Shown here: piece by piece, positions 46,793 through 54,136 of the stretch
How the letters are laid out: each line of letters starts with the position of its first letter
How positions within the stretch are numbered: the first letter of the stretch is position 1
Assembly (NCBI RefSeq): GCF_003116015.1
Contig: NZ_LGQZ01000015.1
Location: forward strand, 1 to 64,000
DNA length: 64,000 nucleotides
Reading direction: 5' to 3'
Source of the DNA: Azospirillum sp. TSO22-1
GTDB lineage: Bacteria; Pseudomonadota; Alphaproteobacteria; Azospirillales; Azospirillaceae
Notes under the pieces: model-generated
The model's database searches: none
Seen by the model: only the letters and a program-made list of their open reading frames with translations
Told to the model about the DNA's origin: nothing
Position numbers and translations under genes: made by a program

Positions 46793-47092
46793 AGCGGATT
46801 GTGATCCGCTCTAGATTCATATGGCCTCATACCAAAGGCGCTTGATGGCTTCCATCGAGCGCCTTTGGTTCAAACCCGGCAGCACATTGCACAGCAATGT
46901 GCGGGAGGGTCATGCGGCCGGCCGATCTTGGAAGCCTCCAGGCGCCGGCCGTATCACACGCCGGCCGGGCTTCGGGCTCTCGGCGGATCTTCGATCCGCC
47001 TGACGCCGTCAGCGCTGGCTTTGCCAGCGCGAGAGGCGCACGCGCGCCCGGGACCGCAGTCGCGGTCCAGATCGGATCGCAATCCGATCTAG
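46793..47092. repeat. Chain of at least eight back-to-back hairpins (convergent intergenic region 46743-47088)
   Basis: Perfect or near-perfect inverted repeats follow each other with short loops: agcggat/atccgct (46793-46810); an 18-bp stem with one T-G mismatch at 46831-46869; gcacattgc/gcaatgtgc (46882-46902); ccggccg/cggccgg (46945-46968); ggcggatc/gatccgcc (46982-47000); gcgctggc/gccagcgc (47012-47030); ggaccgc/gcggtcc (47051-47068); agatcggat/atccgatct (47069-47090). The first and last share ATCCGxTCTAG on the same strand. The stop codon of the minus-strand GT2 gene lies in the last one. No coding potential is seen. Confidence 0.9.
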
Positions 47093-49041
47093 GCCAAGCG
47101 CAGCGTGTGCAGGCCCTCGTCGCTCGGCGCGAAGTTGGCGTTGTGGAACGGGTCGCGGCCGAGGAAGTCCGACCAGCGCGTGTGGAAAATCTCGAACTCG
47201 CGGTTGCGCGTCGTCTGGACCAGCTGATTGTCCAGCGTGGTCTTCACCGAAATCGACTCCATGTGGATCAGCACGGAGCGCGGGTTGAACACGATGTCGG
47301 TGCCGACGGCGCGCGCCCGCAGGCAGAGGTCGACGTCCTGGATGTAGGAGGCCAGCAGCGGGTCGAAGCCGTTCATCGCCTCGAACAGGCTGCGCCGCAT
47401 GACCAGCGCGGCGCCGGTCAGCACGCTGACGAAGCGCGGCGCGCTCGCCATGAAGCCGTAGTCCTCGTCCGGCAGGCGGGCGAAGCGCAGGGTGTGGCCG
47501 GCGACGTTGTTGAAGCCCAGGTACATGCCGCCCTGCTGCACGCGCTCGTCCGGATAGACCAGCAGCGGCCCGGTGATGCCCACCCGCGGGTTGGCGAACG
47601 GCGCCAGCAGCTCCTCCAGCCAGTCCTCGCTGATCGGGACGATGTCGTCGTTGAGGAACAGCAGGAACTCGCCTGTCGTCCTGCGGACGCCGAGGTTGCA
47701 CTGGCGGGAGAAGTTGAACGGCTGGTCGAAGCGGACGATGTGCACCCGCGGGTTGGCGGTCAGGTCGTCGAGCGTCGACAGGGCGTACTCGTTGCCGGTC
47801 TGGTTGGACACCACGACCACCTCGCGCACCAGCCCGGCCGGGTAGCGCAGCAACGCGTTGACGATCTGGCGCAGCAGGTGCCCCTTGTCCTTGGTGCACA
47901 GCACCACCGAGACCGAACCGGCCCCGGCTGCATCGGTCGCCGTCGGAGCTTCCGGCGCCAACGGGTAGCGCAGCGGGGTGCGGCGGCGCACCAGGTCGGT
48001 GCGCTCGCGCCGGAGCGTTTCCGTGCTCTCGCTCAGCTCGATCAGCGGCACGGCGAGGTGGCACTCGGCGTCCCAGTCCTCGCGTGCGTACACATCGCCC
48101 ATGATGCGCACCGCCAGATCGCGCGGCGTCACAGACCCGGCGAGTTGCGCCTTGGCCTCCCGCCCGCGCGCCAGGAAGCGGGAGCGGAAGTAGTCGCAGT
48201 TCAGCGCGTGGCAGTAGTTGACGCCCGGCAGGAAGAGCGGGTGGACCTCCTCCCTGTCGCGATAGTAGAGGTCGAGCAGCACGATCGCGCGGTCGAACAG
48301 CCGGTAGACGGGCAGCGCCGCCGCCAGTTCGGCGCGCACCGCGTCGCCGGGGCGCAGGAACAGCAGCAGATCCTCGTCCCCGGCCAGCGCCACCGCCTCG
48401 GCCAGGGTGGCGCATCGGTGCAGGGCGGGCGCCCCACCGGACTCGGCTGCGGACGTGGGCGCCGCGGCGCCATAGCTGACGATGGACACCGGGAACTCCG
48501 CCGCCTCGGCCAGACTCTGCAGCGCCGCCAGCGACGCCGCGACCCGCTCGTCCAGGCCGGGACCACCGTCTCCGCCCTCGGCCCCGCCGTCGCCCCCGGC
48601 ATCCGCCCCGCCGCTCAGGTCGAGCACCGCCCACAGCCGCGGCGACGGAGTCGCGCGGGAGGGCAGGCGCTGCGCCGGGCGGATCAACTTCTCGTTGAGG
48701 ACGGGGTCCAGGAAGCGGGTCCACTCCGCGTCGGACAGGCCGTAGCGGGTGTTCAGCGACACCACCGGGGCGGTCGACTCCAGCAGCCCGGCCGGCCGCG
48801 GCGGCGGCAGGGCGCTGGCCGGCACCGGGCCGTCGAGCGGCCGCTGGTGGTGCACCATGAAGTTCAGGGCCATGCGCAGCTTCAGCCGCAGCAGCTGGAA
48901 GCCGCCCTGGCGGTAGGCCTCGACGACTCGGCGGAGCAGACTCCACAGGCCCCAATGCCGGACGGCGAAGCGGAGCAGCTGCGGCAGCACCTGTTGCAGG
49001 CGCATGACTCGGTTGAATATCGCTCGCATCCGCATGGCCAT
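47089..49041 (-). CDS. GT2-family glycosyltransferase with large N-terminal extension
   Basis: About 650 residues. The last 280 are a GT2 enzyme: SVVLCTKDKGHLLRQIVNAL, FSRQCNLGVRRTTGEFLLFL, FLNDDIVPISEDWLEELLAP (LNDD metal motif), TGAALVMRRSLFEAMNGFDP, and YIQDVDLCLRARAVGTDIVF. The first 330 residues are of unknown function, with a Gly/Asp-rich insert (GGADAGGDGGAEGGDGGPG) and an Arg-rich amphipathic start that may sit at the membrane. Several start codons are close together; I use ATG 49041, with GTG 49053 an alternative. The stop codon lies in the last hairpin of the adjacent repeat chain. Confidence 0.86.
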   Translation of the reverse strand: MAMRMRAIFNRVMRLQQVLPQLLRFAVRHWGLWSLLRRVVEAYRQGGFQLLRLKLRMALNFMVHHQRPLDGPVPASALPPPRPAGLLESTAPVVSLNTRYGLSDAEWTRFLDPVLNEKLIRPAQRLPSRATPSPRLWAVLDLSGGADAGGDGGAEGGDGGPGLDERVAASLAALQSLAEAAEFPVSIVSYGAAAPTSAAESGGAPALHRCATLAEAVALAGDEDLLLFLRPGDAVRAELAAALPVYRLFDRAIVLLDLYYRDREEVHPLFLPGVNYCHALNCDYFRSRFLARGREAKAQLAGSVTPRDLAVRIMGDVYAREDWDAECHLAVPLIELSESTETLRRERTDLVRRRTPLRYPLAPEAPTATDAAGAGSVSVVLCTKDKGHLLRQIVNALLRYPAGLVREVVVVSNQTGNEYALSTLDDLTANPRVHIVRFDQPFNFSRQCNLGVRRTTGEFLLFLNDDIVPISEDWLEELLAPFANPRVGITGPLLVYPDERVQQGGMYLGFNNVAGHTLRFARLPDEDYGFMASAPRFVSVLTGAALVMRRSLFEAMNGFDPLLASYIQDVDLCLRARAVGTDIVFNPRSVLIHMESISVKTTLDNQLVQTTRNREFEIFHTRWSDFLGRDPFHNANFAPSDEGLHTLRLA

Positions 49042-49375
49042 TACTTGGAACACCCGCCCTGTCGGGAAAGAAACTTCGATGACGCGGTCGCACGGAAAAG
49101 GGCCGGCGCAGCACTGCCGGCCCCGAGGCGATGCCGGCGGTAAAAAAGCAGATCACCCTTTGGGTGTCCAGGACTACCGGTGTCGCAGCGTCTGGAAAGA
49201 AGGCCAAAACAGTACTATGCCATCATGGAACCCGCGCCATGCCGGACCGGCATTCCCGCCGCGCGTCGGCGGCCTGGACCGCGTCCGCCCGCCACCGTAT
49301 ACGGTACCCGCAGACGGGGAGCCGGGCGATCGCGCGCCCGACCCGGCCCACCCGGCCCGGCAAGGAGAGCGGTTC
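49042..49375. other. Divergent intergenic region with a possible promoter
   Basis: 334 bases between the GT2 start (minus) and the sulfotransferase-like gene (plus). TGGACC (49273-49278), 17 bases and TATACG (49296-49301) form a plausible plus-strand promoter about 70 bases before the GTG. A small hairpin caccc-ttt-gggtg lies near 49155. I see no gene: an in-frame extension of the downstream protein upstream of 49376 exists but lacks family similarity. Confidence 0.4.
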
Positions 49376-50653
49376 GTGTCCCTGGTGTTCCTGCATTCGA
49401 GCTTCCGCACCTCCAGCACCTGGCTGTGGGACCGGTTCCGGCGGCTGCCGGAGACGCGGGCCTACTGCGAGGTCTTCCACGAGATCCTCGCCACCCTGAA
49501 GCCCGGCGACGTGAACACCCACACCAGCAACGGCTGGCGGTCCAAGCACGGCGACGTGGCGCCCTATTTCCTGGAGTTCCTCCCCGTCCTGCAGCCGGAG
49601 GGCGGCGCGCGGCACTACCGCGCGGGCATGGCCTTCGACCGCTACGTCCCGGCGGATGGGCTGCGCGCCGCCATCGGCGCGGACGAGGAACGCCACCTCG
49701 CCAGCCTCGTGGAACTGGCCGAGGCGGAGGGGAAGGTCGCGGTGCTGTCCTGCACGCGCTCGCCCGGCCGGCTGCGCGGCATCCGCGGCCGGCTGGGCGG
49801 CTGGCACGTCTTCCTGTACCGCGACCTGTACCAGCAGTGGATGTCCTACGCCAGCCTGGGCCACCACGCGAACCCGTACTTCCTGAACACGATCCACTAC
49901 ACCATCGACCGCAACCGGCACGACCGCTTCCTCGCCCGGCTGGGCGGGATGCCGCTGCACGGCGTGGCGCCGGGCATGGCGATCGGCGACGGGCGCCTGC
50001 AGGCGGACGAGGACGGCCTCGTCGTCTTCGCCGGGCTGCACCTCTACCTGTCGATGAACGCCGCGGGCGCCGCGGACTGCTGCATCGACGTCAACCGGCT
50101 GTTCCGCGAGCCGGCCTACCGGCAGGACGTCGAGGCGCGCATCGCCGCCGGCACCGGGCTGGCGGTCGACCTGTCCAGCGTGCGCGACGGGATCGAGTTC
50201 GCCCCCTTCTTCGTGGCCGACCGCGCGGCGCTCGCCGCCCGGCTGGAGGCGGTGTTCGCCGCGGCGGTCGACGCCCTGGAGGGCACGGAGGAGGAGCGCA
50301 CGGCCGCCGCCGCCTTCGGCCGCGGCATGCTGGACACCCTGCTGGCCAGCCTGGAGCGCCACCAGTTCGACATCGCCGCCCTGAAGCCGGAGCTGGCGGA
50401 GCGCGACGCCGCCCTGCGCGCCGCCCGCGAGGAGGCCGCCGCCCTGCGCCGGCGCCTCGACGAGCGGCCGGCCGGGGCAAGCGCCACGGATGCCGCCGCC
50501 CGCGTCGCCGAGCTGGAGCGTGCCCTGGCCGAGGCCTCGGCGGACGCCGCGCACTGGCGCCGCTTCTGCGCCGCCATGTCGGACTCGACCAGCTGGCAGG
50601 TTACCCGGCCGCTCCGGTGGGCGCGCCGTACGGCGCGTCGGCTGCTGCCCTGA
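49376..50653 (+). CDS. Sulfotransferase-like protein with C-terminal coiled coil
   Basis: 425 residues. LVFLHSSFRTSSTWLWDRFR (residues 3-22) resembles the 5'-phosphosulfate-binding loop of PAPS-dependent sulfotransferases (RTSST). VFLYRDLYQQWMSYAS near 145 corresponds to the 3'-phosphate-binding RxxxxxxxS segment. After residue about 330 the chain is Ala/Glu/Arg-rich heptads (ALKPELAERDAALRAAREEA), then SDSTSWQVTRPLRWARR, a motif often seen at the ends of glycan-assembly proteins. GTG 49376 has AAGGAGAG 8 bases upstream, which decides the start. It may sulfate the polymer. Its last 53 bases overlap the convergent GT4 gene. Confidence 0.78.
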   Translation: MSLVFLHSSFRTSSTWLWDRFRRLPETRAYCEVFHEILATLKPGDVNTHTSNGWRSKHGDVAPYFLEFLPVLQPEGGARHYRAGMAFDRYVPADGLRAAIGADEERHLASLVELAEAEGKVAVLSCTRSPGRLRGIRGRLGGWHVFLYRDLYQQWMSYASLGHHANPYFLNTIHYTIDRNRHDRFLARLGGMPLHGVAPGMAIGDGRLQADEDGLVVFAGLHLYLSMNAAGAADCCIDVNRLFREPAYRQDVEARIAAGTGLAVDLSSVRDGIEFAPFFVADRAALAARLEAVFAAAVDALEGTEEERTAAAAFGRGMLDTLLASLERHQFDIAALKPELAERDAALRAAREEAAALRRRLDERPAGASATDAAARVAELERALAEASADAAHWRRFCAAMSDSTSWQVTRPLRWARRTARRLLP

Positions 50654-51815
50654 CTCCCCGCGGACGGGCCTCGGCGATCCAGTCCGCCAGCGCCGCCGCC
50701 ACGCCGTTCCAGCGCGGCAGGGTCAGCCGGGCGATCTCCCCGGTGATGCGCCGCGCCGCGTCATCGTCCATGAAGGCGCGCACCGCGTCGGCGATGGCCG
50801 CGGCCGTGGGCTCCGGCAGCCGCACCTGCCCGTGCGCCGCGATGCAGCCCACCGACGGCACGTCGGCGGCGACGATCACCGGCACCCCCAGCGACAGGCT
50901 CTCCAGCGGCGGGATGCCGAAGCCTTCGGACAGGCACGGGTAGACCGTCGCCCGGCTGCCCTGGATCAGCGCCCGCATCTCGGCGTCCGAGGGGTTGTTG
51001 ACGTGGCGGAAGCGCGGCTGGCCGTCCTGCAGCGCGTGCAGGCGGCCGAGGATCCCCGGGTCGGCGGTGGCGATGCGGCCGGCCAGCGTCAACTCCGCCT
51101 CGCAGCCCTCCGCCCACAGCGCGGCGAAGGCGTCGAGCAGGGCGGCGACGTTCTTGCGCGGCTCGATGGAGCCGCAGAACAGGAAGCCCCGGCGCGCCGG
51201 GTCGAAGGCTGGCGCCGCCGTGCCCAGCCCGTCGCCGCCGAGCACCAGCACCGGCCCGGTCGGCCGCTCGGCGCGCAGGATGCGCGTCAGGTATTCGCGG
51301 CGCGTGCGCTCGGAGATGAAGGAGGCGTGCTTCACCGCGCGGGCGAAGTCGAGGTACTCGGCGGTCCACACCGCCACCCCCTGCTCGCGCCACTCCGGGT
51401 GCAGCCAGATGAACCAGTCGATGAAGACGGCGAAGGTGAAGTCCGGGGCGCGCCGCAGCACGTCCATGTGGAAGGTCAGCCGGGCGTCCCGGTAGAACAG
51501 CTCCGGCACCAGCAGGGCGCGGTGCGCGAGCACCTCCGCCACCGGCACCGGCTCCGAGACGGCCTCGGCCGCCCGGCGCAGCCGCTCGCGGATCTCGGGA
51601 TCGTCGTCGGCGCTGGCGAAGTAGCCGCGCATCAGCCCGGCGTAGCTGTCCGGCAGGTAGCGCAGCCGGGCGGCCTCGTCGATCACCGCCAGCCGCAGCG
51701 TGCTGGGCTCCGGCCAGTCCAGGATGGTGTGCAGCACCAGGCGCTGGATGCCGGTGCGCATCGGGTTGGCGGCGAACTCGGAGATGTCCACCAGGATCCG
51801 GCGGTCGGGCGTCAT
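50601..51815 (-). CDS. GT4 glycosyltransferase
   Basis: 404-residue GT-B enzyme. ILVDISEFAANPMRTGIQRL begins the acceptor domain, as in mannosyltransferases of the WbdA/B group. GFLFCGSIEPRKNVAALLDA starts the donor domain, and YPCLSEGFGIPPLESLSLGV is the EX7E motif (two Glu separated by 7-8 residues). ATG 51815 shares ATGA with the upstream stop. Its 3' end overlaps the tail of the convergent sulfotransferase-like gene by 53 bases, which is unusual; both tails are weakly conserved in composition. It is the last gene of a minus-strand operon starting at 56854. Confidence 0.9.
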   Translation of the reverse strand: MTPDRRILVDISEFAANPMRTGIQRLVLHTILDWPEPSTLRLAVIDEAARLRYLPDSYAGLMRGYFASADDDPEIRERLRRAAEAVSEPVPVAEVLAHRALLVPELFYRDARLTFHMDVLRRAPDFTFAVFIDWFIWLHPEWREQGVAVWTAEYLDFARAVKHASFISERTRREYLTRILRAERPTGPVLVLGGDGLGTAAPAFDPARRGFLFCGSIEPRKNVAALLDAFAALWAEGCEAELTLAGRIATADPGILGRLHALQDGQPRFRHVNNPSDAEMRALIQGSRATVYPCLSEGFGIPPLESLSLGVPVIVAADVPSVGCIAAHGQVRLPEPTAAAIADAVRAFMDDDAARRITGEIARLTLPRWNGVAAALADWIAEARPRGVRAAADAPYGAPTGAAG

Positions 51816-53626
51816 TCCACGGCTCCGAGCACGGGAACCGGCGCCGGGGCGAGCGCCTCGAACAGGGCCGCGCCGCACGCCTCGGCGCCGTGGCGCTCCA
51901 GGTAGGCGTCGCGGTCCGGCGACGCGCGCGGGGCGCGGTGCCGCCCGCCCTCCACCAGCGCCAGCACCGCCTCGGCGGCCAGGACGGGGCTGAGGCGGTC
52001 GCCGAGCCGCGCGCAGAAGCCGGGGGCGTCCGCCGCCCGCGCCTGGGCCTCGGTGGTGATGGTCGGCAGGCCGGCGGCGATGCAGTCGAGCAGGCTGCCC
52101 GACACCACCCCCTCGCCGTAGGTCCGCAGCTGCAGCGCCACGTCGGCCGCCCGCAGCCAGTCGTCGTAGACGGCGTCGTCCGCCCAGCCGTCCATGAAGC
52201 GGCAGCGCTCCTCCAGGCCGAGCCGGGCCACCAGCCTGCGCAGCGCCGGCCCGACCGCCCCCGGCGGCCCGACGAAGGTCAGGTCGGCCGGCACGCCCCA
52301 GGCGAGCAGGCTGCGCAGCGTCCAGATCGCGCCATCGGATCCCCGGCTCTCCGCCACCGCCCCGAACGCCGCCAGCTGCAGCCGGTCCTCCGGCAGGCCG
52401 AGGCGCCGGCGCGCCGCGGCGCGCGCCTCCGGCCCCAGGTCCGCGTCGGCGAAGCGGCGGGTCGGGCAGGCCGGGATCCACCGCACGTCCTCCCCCCGCT
52501 CCCGCAACCGGCGGTGCAGGTCGCGCGACGACACGATCAGCGGCCGGGCGACGGCCAGCGTCTCGTCCAGCATGGCGTCGGGCAGCTCGTCCTTGAGGCG
52601 CTGGCGGTGCCGCAGCTCCCCGGCGGGGATCTCGCGGCCGATCCGGCGGCCCAGGACCCGCGCCACCGCCTCGGCGCCGCGCTGCGCCACGCTGTGGTCG
52701 ACCAGCTGGTGGCCGTGCAGCAGGACGGCGCCGCCGAAGCGCAGGGCCAGGTCGAAAATGGCGAGCTCGCCGCCCCCGGCGCCACCCTCGGCCCCGCCGA
52801 GGACCGTCAGCACGCGGTCGTAGCGGTCGGACAGGTAGGGCAGCGCCGACAGCGGCAGCAGCGCGCGCACCCCGTCCGTCGGCCGGGCCGGGCGGTCCGG
52901 CGTCAGGCCGGGCGTGTAGACGTCGATGTCGGCGTGCCGGCCGAGCGCCCCCACCTGGGCGGCGGTGCGGGCCGCCACGCCCGACGGCGCCGGCGGCCAG
53001 GACGCCACCACGGCGATCCGCGGCCGGGCCGGCCAGGAGGCGGACCGGGCGGCGGCGGCCGGAGCCGGGTCCGCGGCGAAGCGCTCCTCCCAGGCGGCGG
53101 CCAGCGCCGTCCAGACGCGCTCCGCCGCCGTGGGCTCGTCAGGGGCCAAGCCGGTGACGGCGATGCGCTCCCGCAGGACGCCGAACGCCGCCGTCATCCG
53201 CCCGGCGACGTCCGGGCCGGTGGCGAGGATGCGGTCGTGGTGCGGCGCCCAAGCCAGAGCTTCGATCCGCTCCAGCCGGTCGCCGGCGCCGTCCGGCAGG
53301 GCGTGCAGCAGCGCCGCCCGCAGAACCCACCCGCCGAGCGTCCGGACATGCGGCATCGGCGCCAGCCCGGGGACCAGGGACTGCAGGAGGACGGCGCCGC
53401 GCGGCGCCGCCGGCAGCGCCCCCCACGGCAGGAGGCGGTCGACGAGGGCGGCGGCGTCCAGGTCCGGCAGGGCCGGGTCGGCGAGGCCGGTAAGGCGCGC
53501 CCCGTCCGGCAGCCGGCGCCGCGCCTCGCACAGCACGGCGGCGAGGTGGCGGGCTGCCGGCCCGTCCTTCAGCGCGGCCGCCTGCAGGGCGCGGATATCG
53601 GCGTAGACGTCCCGCACGCCGGTCAC
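51812..53626 (-). CDS. Large GT4-like glycosyltransferase
   Basis: 604 residues. The first 195 residues are Ala/Leu/Arg-rich helices without recognisable family (WVLRAALLHALPDGAGDRLE). From about 200 a GT-B enzyme appears: RIAVVASWPPAPSGVAARTA, GGAVLLHGHQLVDHSVAQRG, LIVSSRDLHRRLRERGEDVR, LAAFGAVAESRGSDGAIWTL, FVGPPGAVGPALRRL and LQLRTYGEGVVSGSLLDCIA with the donor-binding Glu. GTG 53626 overlaps the preceding stop (GTGA). It resembles paired mannosyl- or fucosyltransferases of ABC-exported O-antigens, but the donor is not certain. Confidence 0.86.
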   Translation of the reverse strand: MTGVRDVYADIRALQAAALKDGPAARHLAAVLCEARRRLPDGARLTGLADPALPDLDAAALVDRLLPWGALPAAPRGAVLLQSLVPGLAPMPHVRTLGGWVLRAALLHALPDGAGDRLERIEALAWAPHHDRILATGPDVAGRMTAAFGVLRERIAVTGLAPDEPTAAERVWTALAAAWEERFAADPAPAAAARSASWPARPRIAVVASWPPAPSGVAARTAAQVGALGRHADIDVYTPGLTPDRPARPTDGVRALLPLSALPYLSDRYDRVLTVLGGAEGGAGGGELAIFDLALRFGGAVLLHGHQLVDHSVAQRGAEAVARVLGRRIGREIPAGELRHRQRLKDELPDAMLDETLAVARPLIVSSRDLHRRLRERGEDVRWIPACPTRRFADADLGPEARAAARRRLGLPEDRLQLAAFGAVAESRGSDGAIWTLRSLLAWGVPADLTFVGPPGAVGPALRRLVARLGLEERCRFMDGWADDAVYDDWLRAADVALQLRTYGEGVVSGSLLDCIAAGLPTITTEAQARAADAPGFCARLGDRLSPVLAAEAVLALVEGGRHRAPRASPDRDAYLERHGAEACGAALFEALAPAPVPVLGAVE

Positions 53627-54087
53627 CGGTCGAGGCTGGCGACGCCGAGGACGATCCGCTCGACCTTTTCCGCGGCTTCGTCCATGCCGGCGGCGGCGGC
53701 GGTGCGCAGCGCCTCCATCTCGGCGGCGATGTCGGTGCGCAGGCCGTGGACGGCGCCCTCGGTGCGCACCTGCGCCTCGGCGAGCCCCTGCGCGCTCGAC
53801 GCCAGCAGGTGGTGCAGCTCGCCTTGCGACTGCGCGATGCCCTGGCCAGTGGTGGAGAGCAGGTGGTGCAGTTCGCCCTGCGCCCCGGCGATCCCCTGGA
53901 CGCTGGTGGCGAGCAGATGGTGCAGCTGGCCCTGCGCCTCGGCGAGGCCGCGCGCCGTGGCCTGGATCTGCTCGGAGATCTGATCGAGCCGTGCCGACAG
54001 GTGCCGCTGCTGCGCCTGCGTCTGCCGGATCTCGTTGAGGACGGGCCGGAACAGCAAGGCAAGCAGGCGTGAAATGATCGATTTCAT
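53623..54087 (-). CDS. Small coiled-coil protein with tandem 18-residue repeats
   Basis: 154 residues. A hydrophobic, basic start (MKSIISRLLALLFRPVLNEI) is followed by a long helix rich in Gln, Ala and Leu. Residues 47-100 are three tandem 18-residue units of consensus GhAxAQGxLHHLLxxxxQ (47-64, 65-82, 83-100), with a partial fourth to about 106. His-His-Leu-Leu recurs every 18 residues, so the pattern is about five helical turns. It overlaps the GT4 gene and follows the large GT gene, so it may act as a scaffold or length ruler for the transferases. I do not recognise a named family. Confidence 0.85.
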   Translation of the reverse strand: MKSIISRLLALLFRPVLNEIRQTQAQQRHLSARLDQISEQIQATARGLAEAQGQLHHLLATSVQGIAGAQGELHHLLSTTGQGIAQSQGELHHLLASSAQGLAEAQVRTEGAVHGLRTDIAAEMEALRTAAAAGMDEAAEKVERIVLGVASLDR

Positions 54088-54136
54088 GGTGCGAGCGATA
54101 TCCTGTTCCGTGCCCCGTCCTGTACCGCCGCCCGGC

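Noticed and set aside
46793..47092. CRISPR array
   Set aside because: The units are inverted, differ from one another and lack constant repeat and spacer lengths; no cas genes are present.
46743..49003. A long plus-strand frame running through the hairpin region into the GT2 gene
   Set aside because: The part beyond 47092 is antisense to a GT2 with clear motifs, and the part in the hairpin region only translates inverted repeats.
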